Positions 7,318 through 14,942 of a stretch of DNA of 54,229 nucleotides are shown here, one piece after another (position 1 is the stretch's first letter; every line of letters starts with the position of its first letter). This DNA is from Brachyspira pilosicoli (GTDB lineage Bacteria > Spirochaetota > Brachyspiria > Brachyspirales > Brachyspiraceae). Location of the stretch: NCBI RefSeq assembly GCF_008016535.1, contig NZ_SAXY01000074.1:1-54229 (forward strand), read 5' to 3'. Below the pieces are notes generated by a model. It made no database searches and had not been told where the DNA came from. It was given only the letters and a program-made list of their open reading frames with translations. Made by a program: the position numbers and the translations under genes.

Positions 7318-8097
7318 ATGTATAAAGAAGATATTAAAGGCAGATTAGCTTTTATTTCTGGGGCTAGTGCTGGTATTGGCGAAGCGGTTGCTAAAATGCT
7401 TGCTTCTAATGGCGTTAATCTTATTTTAACAGCGAGAAGAATTGAGAAATTAGAATCTCTTAGAAGTATGTTGGAAAAAGATTATAATGTAAAAGTAAAA
7501 GTTATAAAAGTAGATTATGCTGATACCAATAGTATAAAAAATGCTGTAACTTCATTAGAAAATGAATGGAAGAATATAGATATACTTATTAATAATGCAG
7601 GGCTTGCTTTGGGTAAGGATTATTTTTATAACAATGATATAGAAGACAGCTTACAGATGATAAGAGTAAATTGTGAGGGTTTAATAACATTAACAAAAAT
7701 GATAATACCTTTAATGCTAGGTAGTAAAAATGCAGATATCATTAATTTAGCTTCTGTTGCTGCAGATGAGGCTTATTTTGGTGGGGCTATTTATTGTTCT
7801 ACTAAATCTTTTGTAGAGATGTTTGGAGATGCTTTAAGAATTGAGTTAATAGATAAGCCTATAAGAGTAACAAATATAAAACCAGGTGCTGTAAACACAG
7901 AGTTTTCTACAGTTAGATTTAAAGGAGATAAAGAAAAGGCTGATAATGTTTACAAGGGTTTTGAACCTTTATATGCAGAAGATATAGCCGATAATATAGA
8001 GTATGTTATTACTAGAAAAAAACATGTTCAAATATCTAGTATGACTATTTTAGCGGGCAATCAAGCCACAGCCACTATGATACATAGGGGTAATTAA
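7318..8097 (+). CDS. Short-chain dehydrogenase/reductase (YdfG-like)
   Basis: This 259-aa classical SDR has the cofactor motif GASAGIG (residues 15-21), NNAG (92-95) and the catalytic S146, Y159 and K163 (YCSTK). An Arg pair after beta2 (TARRIEK) indicates NADP(H) preference. Closest in flavour to YdfG-type NADP-dependent 3-hydroxy acid/serine dehydrogenases; the substrate cannot be read from sequence. It starts 29 bases after the lipoprotein gene with a weak ribosome-binding site and is 27 bases from the next gene. Confidence 0.88.
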   Translation: MYKEDIKGRLAFISGASAGIGEAVAKMLASNGVNLILTARRIEKLESLRSMLEKDYNVKVKVIKVDYADTNSIKNAVTSLENEWKNIDILINNAGLALGKDYFYNNDIEDSLQMIRVNCEGLITLTKMIIPLMLGSKNADIINLASVAADEAYFGGAIYCSTKSFVEMFGDALRIELIDKPIRVTNIKPGAVNTEFSTVRFKGDKEKADNVYKGFEPLYAEDIADNIEYVITRKKHVQISSMTILAGNQATATMIHRGN

Positions 8098-8124
8098 TAA
8101 TTATATTTTTAGGAGTTATTTTCT

Positions 8125-10005
8125 ATGGGTGATATAGATAATACTAGAAATAGATTAAAACTAGATAATCTTAAAGAAGATGATAGAAGAAATTTGTTTA
8201 ATAAGTTTGTAGATGCAGGCGGCGAGGTAATAACTAACAGAAAAAAGCAATCTGCTCCAGATTATTCATATAAGAGAAGCACCCCTAGTTATAATAAGCC
8301 TAAAAATACTAACTCTAATAGCACTCCAAGAGGAAATTATGTTTATACTAATACCTCTCAAGCTGCTAAAAAAGAGAAGCCAAACAATACTTTAATTGTA
8401 AAAAAGCAAAAGAGTGTATTTTTAAGTTTAAAATTATGGTTAGATGCCTTATCTAATAAAGTAATAACAACCTTTGGAGGAAATGTACATAATAAGTTTT
8501 TGGGTTTTATAGATAAGAATGTTATTTCAGCATTTTTAGAGATGGACACTCTTATATTCAATGCTTTAAATCCGGTAGATGATAATTCTCTAGAACCTAA
8601 AAGTAAGAAAGAAAAAATATTAGCTCAATTTGCTAATGATTTGGAAGATGTTGAGCTTTTAGAGCGTATAAAAGGTCAATATGATGAAAATATTTATAAG
8701 ACTTTTTTAAGACAGTATAAAGATTTACACTCTACAACAAAAGCTAGCAGTTATGTGAATGAACTTAAAGCTATGTTTAAGCCTTTATATATTTTGCATG
8801 CTTATTCTTCAAAATTAAAATTGGCTGGAGAAAAAGCCTTGCTTGCATATTCTATAGTAGATAATATTAGTAAAGGTGTTATTAATCCTAGAATATCTAA
8901 TTTTAAAAAGGATGTAGATTTAATATATTCAAAATATTATCCAAAATTATTTTCTTTGCTTCAATATGCTTCTAAAGAAAAACTTGAAACATTATCTGAA
9001 ATCAATAATTTTCTAGGAATTACAGAAACAGATGTAGTTGGATATTATACTAAATTAAAAAAAGAAAAAGAGTTAAAACAAAAAGAAGAAATTACAAAAC
9101 AGCATCAGGAAGAAACAAAAGAAACTCAAACACCTGAAGACAATGAAGAAGAAAAATTAATGAAAATAGAATCTATAGGTGTAAAACTTATAGAGAAAGT
9201 GGTTTCATATAGAAAAGCAGATAATAATATAGAGATAGAAGGAGACCCTTTCTTCAATGTATTGGATACTGATAAAATATATAGAATAAAAGTGTTATTA
9301 GATTTTTTGGATAGAGAATATTCTGTATTATTTGTTTCTAATAAGGTAAAATATAATTTAATTTATGATAATTTAGTGAGAACAGATTATAAGAGCGATT
9401 TTAATAATATATTTTTATCATTATCAGATTCCAATTCTAGATTTTTAGAGTATAGCGATATGTGCAAGAATGCTTTAAAAGTAGAACGAGATACATCTCT
9501 TAGATTTGAGCAGAGAGTATCTATGTTAGCTGAAAAAAATGGACAAATATCATACACTGCGAAGAATTTAAAATCACATATAGTTTCTATTATATCATCT
9601 TTAAAAAAGAAATTAGACAAATTATTATTAGATAAAGAAGAAAGAGAGAGAATCATAGCAAATCCTAATGATATATTAACATTTTTTATTGATGTCAGCG
9701 GAAGTAAAAAGAGAATACAAGGATATAATGTATTAAAAGCTTTAACAGAGGCTTATTATTTTATATCTGGTTTTTATTATTTAATTACTTCAGGAGAATT
9801 AGCTGGTGCTGGAATATTAATAGAAGGCTCTAAAAAAGCAGAAGAATATAAAAATAATGAAGATAATAATGTTAATAATAATGATGAAAAAAAAGATGAT
9901 TTAGATGATAATTTACAAAAATTAGAGAAAGAATTTACAGAAGATGATAATGCATCTGAATCAAAAAAAGAAGAAAATAATATTGGCGGAAACGATCAGG
10001 AGTAG
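8125..10005 (+). CDS. Unknown 626-aa charged protein
   Basis: I do not recognise this protein. Residues 1-85 are polar and Asn/Ser/Lys-rich (disordered). Residues 100-320 and 345-580 look predominantly helical, with many Leu/Ile/Lys/Glu heptads. They are separated by a Glu/Gln/Lys-rich linker near 310-345 (KEKELKQKEEITKQHQEETK). The last 60 residues are an acidic Asn/Asp/Glu tail. There is no signal peptide; a short hydrophobic stretch (about 545-570, AYYFISGFYYLITSGELAGAGIL) could be membrane-associated. The ribosome-binding site is TAGGAG. Its stop lies 3 bases before the acyltransferase start, so the two genes are probably cotranslated, which hints at an envelope role. Confidence 0.8.
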   Translation: MGDIDNTRNRLKLDNLKEDDRRNLFNKFVDAGGEVITNRKKQSAPDYSYKRSTPSYNKPKNTNSNSTPRGNYVYTNTSQAAKKEKPNNTLIVKKQKSVFLSLKLWLDALSNKVITTFGGNVHNKFLGFIDKNVISAFLEMDTLIFNALNPVDDNSLEPKSKKEKILAQFANDLEDVELLERIKGQYDENIYKTFLRQYKDLHSTTKASSYVNELKAMFKPLYILHAYSSKLKLAGEKALLAYSIVDNISKGVINPRISNFKKDVDLIYSKYYPKLFSLLQYASKEKLETLSEINNFLGITETDVVGYYTKLKKEKELKQKEEITKQHQEETKETQTPEDNEEEKLMKIESIGVKLIEKVVSYRKADNNIEIEGDPFFNVLDTDKIYRIKVLLDFLDREYSVLFVSNKVKYNLIYDNLVRTDYKSDFNNIFLSLSDSNSRFLEYSDMCKNALKVERDTSLRFEQRVSMLAEKNGQISYTAKNLKSHIVSIISSLKKKLDKLLLDKEERERIIANPNDILTFFIDVSGSKKRIQGYNVLKALTEAYYFISGFYYLITSGELAGAGILIEGSKKAEEYKNNEDNNVNNNDEKKDDLDDNLQKLEKEFTEDDNASESKKEENNIGGNDQE

Positions 10006-10008
10006 GAA

Positions 10009-10938
10009 TTGGCTTACAAATCGAAAAAAATTATTATGCTTGAATATATTCCATTAAGAATATTAATGGAGATTATATCATTTTTTCCTTATATTTTTGT
10101 GATATTTTTTGCAAAGATTATAGGGATTTTAATGTTTTATGTAGCTCCAAAGACGAGGAAAATTGCTTTAATTAATTTGAAGCAGGCTTTTCCAGAGAAA
10201 TCTTATTTGGAGAGGCGACTTATTGCTAGACGATCTATGAAATCTATGATGATGACTTTTGCTGAGTTTATAAAGGCTTCAAGAATGTCTAATAAGCAGA
10301 TACTAAATCGCATAAAAATAGAAGGTATAGAGATATTTGATAAGGCTCTAGAAGAAAATAAGGGTATAGTAGCTATTACTGGGCATATTGGTAATTGGGA
10401 GTATATAGCTTCATATTTTGGTATTAAGGGTTATAATCCTAGTGTTATAGTGAGGCCTTTAGATAATCCAAAATTAGATACTTATATGAAGTCTTGGAGA
10501 GAAAAGAGGGGAGTTAAATGTATTGCTAGAAAGGGCAATTTAAAAGATATATTTTATACTTTAAGAGAGAATAAACCTGTTGCATTTTTATGTGATCAGA
10601 ATTATATAGATGGAATTTATGTTGATTTTTTTGGCGAAAAATGTGCAACTGCTGTCGGTCCTGTTGCAGTAGCAATGAAAACTAAAGCTCCTATGGCTAT
10701 ACTTTATGATGTGCCAGATAGGTATGGTCATCATAAAATAATTGTATCAGAAATAATGCGTATAGAAGAGAAATCAACTAAAGAGGAGACTTTATATCAT
10801 AATACTCAAAGATATACAAAAAAGTTAGAAGATATTATAAGAAAATATCCTGAGAATTGGCTTTGGTTGCATCCTAGGTGGAATACTCGTCCTAATGGAG
10901 AGCCTGAAATTTTTTATAAGCATAATAATTATAGATAA
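10009..10938 (+). CDS. Lysophospholipid/lipid A acyltransferase (LpxL/HtrB family)
   Basis: This 309-aa protein has an N-terminal membrane segment (about residues 20-45) and the catalytic H-x4-E motif at H126/E131 (TGHIGNWE). Further LpxL-family blocks follow (PLDNPKLD, CDQNYIDGIYVDFFG, NWLWLHPRWNTRP). LpxL/HtrB enzymes add acyl chains to lipid A precursors; some spirochaete members probably act on other glycolipids. The start is TTG at 10009, supported by AGGAG 6 bases upstream inside the end of the previous gene. The next in-frame ATG (10036) has no ribosome-binding site. Confidence 0.88.
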   Translation: MAYKSKKIIMLEYIPLRILMEIISFFPYIFVIFFAKIIGILMFYVAPKTRKIALINLKQAFPEKSYLERRLIARRSMKSMMMTFAEFIKASRMSNKQILNRIKIEGIEIFDKALEENKGIVAITGHIGNWEYIASYFGIKGYNPSVIVRPLDNPKLDTYMKSWREKRGVKCIARKGNLKDIFYTLRENKPVAFLCDQNYIDGIYVDFFGEKCATAVGPVAVAMKTKAPMAILYDVPDRYGHHKIIVSEIMRIEEKSTKEETLYHNTQRYTKKLEDIIRKYPENWLWLHPRWNTRPNGEPEIFYKHNNYR

Positions 10939-11044
10939 TTTTACTTTACTTTTTTATAATAGGTTTATATAGTGAAATCATCATTCAATCAATATAGTAA
11001 AATTAGTTATATAGAAACCACAATTATAGGAGGTAATTATATAT

Positions 11045-12553
11045 ATGAATCAAAATAAAAAATCATTTATGTTTTTTCTCAATCTTGGTCTTACATTTAC
11101 TTTATTAGGAATAATAATATCATTTTTTATATTTTCTTATGAAAAGAACTCTAAAGATGGCGATTTTGTTGTACATGCTCAAGCTGCACCAGAGAAGGCT
11201 GCTTTTAATGGTTCTTTAGATGGAGCTTTAGAGGTTGAGAGTGCTATTAGAGATGTTGTTGATAAGAATATGCCTGCCGTTGTTAATATATCTACAGAAA
11301 TTGAATCTGGTCAGACTTATGAAGATAGATATGCTGATGAGTTTTTTAGATTTTTCTTTGGCGATCAAATGCCTAGACAGAGAAGAAGTCAAAAATCTTT
11401 AGGAAGCGGTTTCATAGTTAATGATGAGGGATATGTTCTTTCTAATTACCATGTTGTTAAGGGTGCTACTAAGATTATGGTGCTTTTATATGGCGAAGAT
11501 GAGGAATTGCCTGCTAAATTAATAGGTTTTGATGAGGCTTATGATTTGGCTTTATTAAAAATTGAATCTGACAGAGTATTTCCTTATGTAGCTTTGGGAG
11601 ACAGTGATGCTATAGAACCTGGTGAGTTTGCTATTGCTATTGGTAACCCTTATGGTTTAAATAATACTGTTACTTTTGGTATAGTTAGTGCTAAAGGCAG
11701 AAGTGATGTTGGCGCTAACAGATATCAGAGATATATTCAAACAGATGTTGCTATAAACCCAGGTAACTCTGGCGGTCCATTATTTAATATACATGGTCAA
11801 GTTATAGGAATTAATACTTTGATATATTCTACTTCTGGCGGAAGCATTGGTATAGGATTTGCTACTCCTATTAATATTGCTACTTCTGTTATGAAGGATT
11901 TAAAAGATAATGGAAAAGTTACTAGAGGATATTTAGGAATATATTTACAAGATATTGATGAAAATCTTTCTAGAGGTTTAAATGTTAAACAAAACTCTGG
12001 TGTATATGTAAGTGAGGTTATACCTAATTCTCCTGCTTCTAAGGGCGGTTTACAAGATGGTGATATTATAATTGAGTTTGATGGTGAGAGAATGACTAAG
12101 AGTGTTGACTTATTTAATAAAGTTGCTACTACTAAAGTTGGAAGTAAGGTTGAAGTTAAATATTTAAGAAATGGAAAAGAAAGAGTTACAAGAATTACAA
12201 TAGAGGCTAGGGAAGAAGATGAAGATGTTGTACCTAGTTCTAATTCATCACAAAGCTCAAGAGATGCTAATGCTTGGATGGGTTTAGATGTTTCTGATGT
12301 TACTCCTGAGATATCTCAAAGACTTCAGATTAGAAGCAATGAGAGAGGTGTTGTTGTAGTAAATATGGCTCAAAACTCTAAAGCTTATTCTGCTGGACTT
12401 AGACCTGGTGATGTAATTAAGGCTATTAATGGTATAACAATATCTAATATTGATGATTATAATAAGTTTGTTAAATCTTATGGTGAAGATAAGTCATTTA
12501 CAATTACAATAAAACGTTCTAGAATGACTTATGTTATAATTATAGAAGAATAA
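11045..12553 (+). CDS. HtrA/DegP-type periplasmic serine protease
   Basis: This 502-aa protein is a Do/HtrA protease. It has an N-terminal membrane anchor (residues 10-30), a trypsin-like domain with H136 (SNYHVVKG), D167 (DEAYDLALLKI) and S242 (NPGNSGGP), and two PDZ domains (about 290-385 and 405-495). The linker between them is Ser-rich. It degrades or refolds misfolded envelope proteins. The ribosome-binding site is AGGAGG, and a strong terminator follows 27 bases after the stop. Confidence 0.95.
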   Translation: MNQNKKSFMFFLNLGLTFTLLGIIISFFIFSYEKNSKDGDFVVHAQAAPEKAAFNGSLDGALEVESAIRDVVDKNMPAVVNISTEIESGQTYEDRYADEFFRFFFGDQMPRQRRSQKSLGSGFIVNDEGYVLSNYHVVKGATKIMVLLYGEDEELPAKLIGFDEAYDLALLKIESDRVFPYVALGDSDAIEPGEFAIAIGNPYGLNNTVTFGIVSAKGRSDVGANRYQRYIQTDVAINPGNSGGPLFNIHGQVIGINTLIYSTSGGSIGIGFATPINIATSVMKDLKDNGKVTRGYLGIYLQDIDENLSRGLNVKQNSGVYVSEVIPNSPASKGGLQDGDIIIEFDGERMTKSVDLFNKVATTKVGSKVEVKYLRNGKERVTRITIEAREEDEDVVPSSNSSQSSRDANAWMGLDVSDVTPEISQRLQIRSNERGVVVVNMAQNSKAYSAGLRPGDVIKAINGITISNIDDYNKFVKSYGEDKSFTITIKRSRMTYVIIIEE

Positions 12554-12579
12554 AAACTTAATAAAGATATTATTATTTG

Positions 12580-12615
12580 AGAGCTGGGATATTATTATTT
12601 CTCAGCTCTTTTTTA
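12580..12615 (+). terminator. Terminator after the htrA-type gene
   Basis: AGAGCTGGGA (12580-12589) pairs with TCTCAGCTCT (12600-12609) around a 10-nt loop and is followed by a run of T. Confidence 0.85.
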
Positions 12616-12676
12616 TTTTTAGTATTTTTTTAATAATCAAAAAATACTTATTAAAAAATATTCCTATAATAATAAT

Positions 12677-12704
12677 TTGACTTAATTTATTATTATAGTA
12701 TGAT
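12677..12704 (+). promoter_or_regulatory. Promoter of truA
   Basis: TTGACT (12677-12682), a 16-nt spacer and TATGAT (12699-12704) lie 34 bases before the truA ATG. Confidence 0.6.
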
Positions 12705-12738
12705 TATTCAAATATAATTTTTACTAGTATAAATAATA

Positions 12739-13482
12739 ATGACAAATATAAAAATAACAATACAATATGATGGTACAGATTTTTTTGGCTGGCAGATACA
12801 GCCTAATTTGAGAACAGTTCAGGGTGAAATTTACAAAGCGGTTCAAAAAATATATTCAAAAAAAAGCACTATATATGGATGCGGACGCACTGATGCTGGG
12901 GTGCATGCTTTGGGGCAGGTGGCTAATTTTAGAGTTGAAAAAATGCTTGTGCCTATAGAAAGAGTTACTAGAGCTTTAAACTCTTCTCTTCCTAAAGACA
13001 TAAGAATAATTAATGCTGAAGTTGTAGATGATAGTTTTAATGCCAGAGCGTCTGCTACATTTAGAGAATATATTTATGTAGTTCAAAACAGTGATATATC
13101 AATTCCTTTTTATGAGAGATATTCTTGGTTTTACAGAAAGAATATTATAAACGAAAAACTTATAAATGAATATGCTAAATATATTATAGGTGAGCATAAT
13201 TTTACATCTTTTTGTTCTACTGAAGATGAGAATGACTCAAAGTTTAGGTATATTGAGAGGGTGAGGGCTATAAGAAAAAAAGATACTATATATTTTATTA
13301 TAAGGGGCAATGCTTTTTTGCATAACATGGTTCGTATTATAGTTGGTACATTGGTAGAGGGGCAAAGAAAAAATATGCCTATTAACTTTATAGAAGAGAT
13401 ATTAGAAAAAGAGGATAGAACTCTTGCTTTTGTTACTGCTCCTGCTCATGGGCTTTATTTTAGAAGGGCTTTTTTTAAATAG
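12739..13482 (+). CDS. truA: tRNA pseudouridine(38-40) synthase
   Basis: This 247-aa protein has TruA motifs: QYDGTDFFGWQIQP at the N-terminus, the catalytic Asp at D52 in CGRTDAGVHALGQVANF, and HNMVRIIVGTL near the C-terminus. It modifies uridines 38-40 in the tRNA anticodon arm. No convincing ribosome-binding site precedes the ATG; the chosen start aligns with family N-termini. The DAHP synthase gene follows after 42 bases. Confidence 0.95.
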   Translation: MTNIKITIQYDGTDFFGWQIQPNLRTVQGEIYKAVQKIYSKKSTIYGCGRTDAGVHALGQVANFRVEKMLVPIERVTRALNSSLPKDIRIINAEVVDDSFNARASATFREYIYVVQNSDISIPFYERYSWFYRKNIINEKLINEYAKYIIGEHNFTSFCSTEDENDSKFRYIERVRAIRKKDTIYFIIRGNAFLHNMVRIIVGTLVEGQRKNMPINFIEEILEKEDRTLAFVTAPAHGLYFRRAFFK

Positions 13483-13524
13483 AAAATATATATATTTAAT
13501 ATTATTTTTTAAGGAGATTTTATT

Positions 13525-14568
13525 ATGATAGTAGTAATGAAACCAAATGCTAAAGAAGAGCATATAGAAAGTATTATAGAAAGATTAAAAAATGCTGGGT
13601 TAGGAATACATAAAAGTGTGGGAGTTGATTATACAGTAATAGGAATGGTGGGTGATACTTCTAAAATAGACAGAGATTTGATAGCATCTTTACCGGGAGT
13701 ATCAAAAGTTTTAAAAGTACAAGAGCCATTTAAAAGGGCTAATAGGGTATTTAAAAAAGAAGATACTATAGTAGAAGTGTCTGGTGTAAAAATAGGTGGA
13801 GAGAAACCTGTGATAATAGCAGGCCCTTGTTCTGTAGAAAGCGAGGAGCAATTAATAAGCATAGCAAAAAGTGTAAAAGCTTCAGGAGCTTCAATGCTTA
13901 GAGGAGGAGCTTTTAAGCCTAGAACTTCTCCTTATGCTTTTCAAGGTTTGGCACTTGACGGACTTAAAATATTAAAACTTGCAAGAGAAGAGGTTGGTAT
14001 ACCTATAGTAAGTGAGATAGTGTCCATTAGACATTTAGAGGATTTTGAAAATACTGTTGATATGATTCAAATTGGTGCTAGAAATATGCAGAACTTTGAG
14101 CTTTTAAAAGAGGTTGGTAAATTAAAAAAACCAATACTTTTAAAAAGAGGATTAGCTAATACTATAGAAGAATGGCTAATGAGTGCTGAATATATACTTA
14201 ATCAGGGTAATGATAATGTTGTATTATGCGAGAGAGGGGTGAGGACATTTGAAACTTACACAAGAAACACTTTCGATGTATCAGCAATACCTGCAATAAA
14301 GCGTTTGAGTCATTTACCTGTGATAGGCGACCCTTCGCATGCAAGCGGCAAATCTTGGATGGCACTTCCTCTCACTTTAGCAGCAATTTCTGCAGGTGCT
14401 GACGGTATGATTATAGAAGTACATAATGACCCTGAGCATGCTTTATGTGATGGGGCACAGTCTATAAAGCCTGATGTGTTTGATGATATTATGCAGTCTG
14501 TTAATATGATATCAGATACCGTTGCAAAAATAAAAGAAAAACATAATGGCAAAATTTATACTAAATAG
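13525..14568 (+). CDS. aroF: 3-deoxy-7-phosphoheptulonate (DAHP) synthase, Bacillus type
   Basis: This 347-aa enzyme condenses PEP and erythrose-4-phosphate as the first shikimate-pathway step. It has an N-terminal ferredoxin-like regulatory domain (about residues 1-70, MIVVMKPNAKEEHIESIIERL) and a TIM-barrel catalytic domain with GPCSVES, RGGAFKPRTSPYAFQG, LLKRG and DPSHASGK. This is the type I-beta (KDO8PS-like) architecture. The ribosome-binding site is AAGGAG. No other aro genes are nearby. Confidence 0.93.
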   Translation: MIVVMKPNAKEEHIESIIERLKNAGLGIHKSVGVDYTVIGMVGDTSKIDRDLIASLPGVSKVLKVQEPFKRANRVFKKEDTIVEVSGVKIGGEKPVIIAGPCSVESEEQLISIAKSVKASGASMLRGGAFKPRTSPYAFQGLALDGLKILKLAREEVGIPIVSEIVSIRHLEDFENTVDMIQIGARNMQNFELLKEVGKLKKPILLKRGLANTIEEWLMSAEYILNQGNDNVVLCERGVRTFETYTRNTFDVSAIPAIKRLSHLPVIGDPSHASGKSWMALPLTLAAISAGADGMIIEVHNDPEHALCDGAQSIKPDVFDDIMQSVNMISDTVAKIKEKHNGKIYTK

Positions 14569-14588
14569 TTTCAATAATGTATATTTTT

Positions 14589-14622
14589 AAGCTGTAAATA
14601 TATTTATTTTACAGCTTTTTTT
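14589..14622 (+). terminator. Terminator after the DAHP synthase gene
   Basis: A perfect 10-bp stem AAGCTGTAAA (14589-14598) / TTTACAGCTT (14608-14617) runs into a T-run. It separates the DAHP synthase gene from the downstream surface-decoration operon. Confidence 0.9.
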
Positions 14623-14675
14623 ATGTTTAAATTATTGAAAAATATTTATTTGTTTAATTTTTTTTATAAAAATGA

Positions 14676-14704
14676 TTGCAATAATTATAATTTAATGTTA
14701 AAAT
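14676..14704 (+). promoter_or_regulatory. Promoter ahead of the heptanucleotide repeat
   Basis: TTGCAA (14676-14681), a 17-nt spacer and TAAAAT (14699-14704) predict a start near 14711, about 26 bases before the repeat tract. The repeat would therefore be transcribed as part of the operon leader. Confidence 0.6.
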
Positions 14705-14732
14705 GTATAAAATGATTGAAAGCGGAGATAGA

Positions 14733-14909
14733 ATGACAGTCAACAGTCAACAGTCAACAGTCAACAGTCAACAGTCAACAGTCAACAGTCAACAGTCAAC
14801 AGTCAACAGTCAACAGTCAACAGTCAACAGTCAACACTTCATAATTTATTTTTGTCTTTATCATTACATAGAAAAAACATATCCTTTGTGTTTTATCAAA
14901 AAATTATAA
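14733..14909 (+). CDS. Leader ORF containing the heptanucleotide repeat
   Basis: An ATG at 14733, with GGAG 5 bases upstream, opens a 58-codon frame that reads through the repeat as tandem TVNSQQS units. It ends at TAA 14907-14909, 33 bases before the next gene. The peptide has no recognisable function; its frame may matter more than its product. With one repeat more, the same start would read in another frame to a TGA at 14951-14953, overlapping the start of the 14943 gene. With one fewer it would stop at 14842. Translation is inferred, not shown. Confidence 0.45.
   Translation: MTVNSQQSTVNSQQSTVNSQQSTVNSQQSTVNSQHFIIYFCLYHYIEKTYPLCFIKKL
14737..14834 (+). repeat. Heptanucleotide tandem repeat (CAGTCAA)14
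   Basis: Fourteen perfect head-to-tail copies of CAGTCAA occupy 98 bases between the promoter and the first gene of the surface-decoration operon. A unit of 7 bases is not a multiple of 3, so each gain or loss shifts any frame crossing it. Perfect identity implies recent slippage. Confidence 0.98.
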
Positions 14910-14942
14910 ACTCAAAAGAGCTCATTTCTTGGGAGGATTATA

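Noticed and set aside
14703-14732. ATG 14703 as start of the heptanucleotide leader ORF
   Set aside because: It overlaps the predicted -10 box (TAAAAT 14699-14704) and so would not be transcribed; ATG 14733 has its own GGAG.
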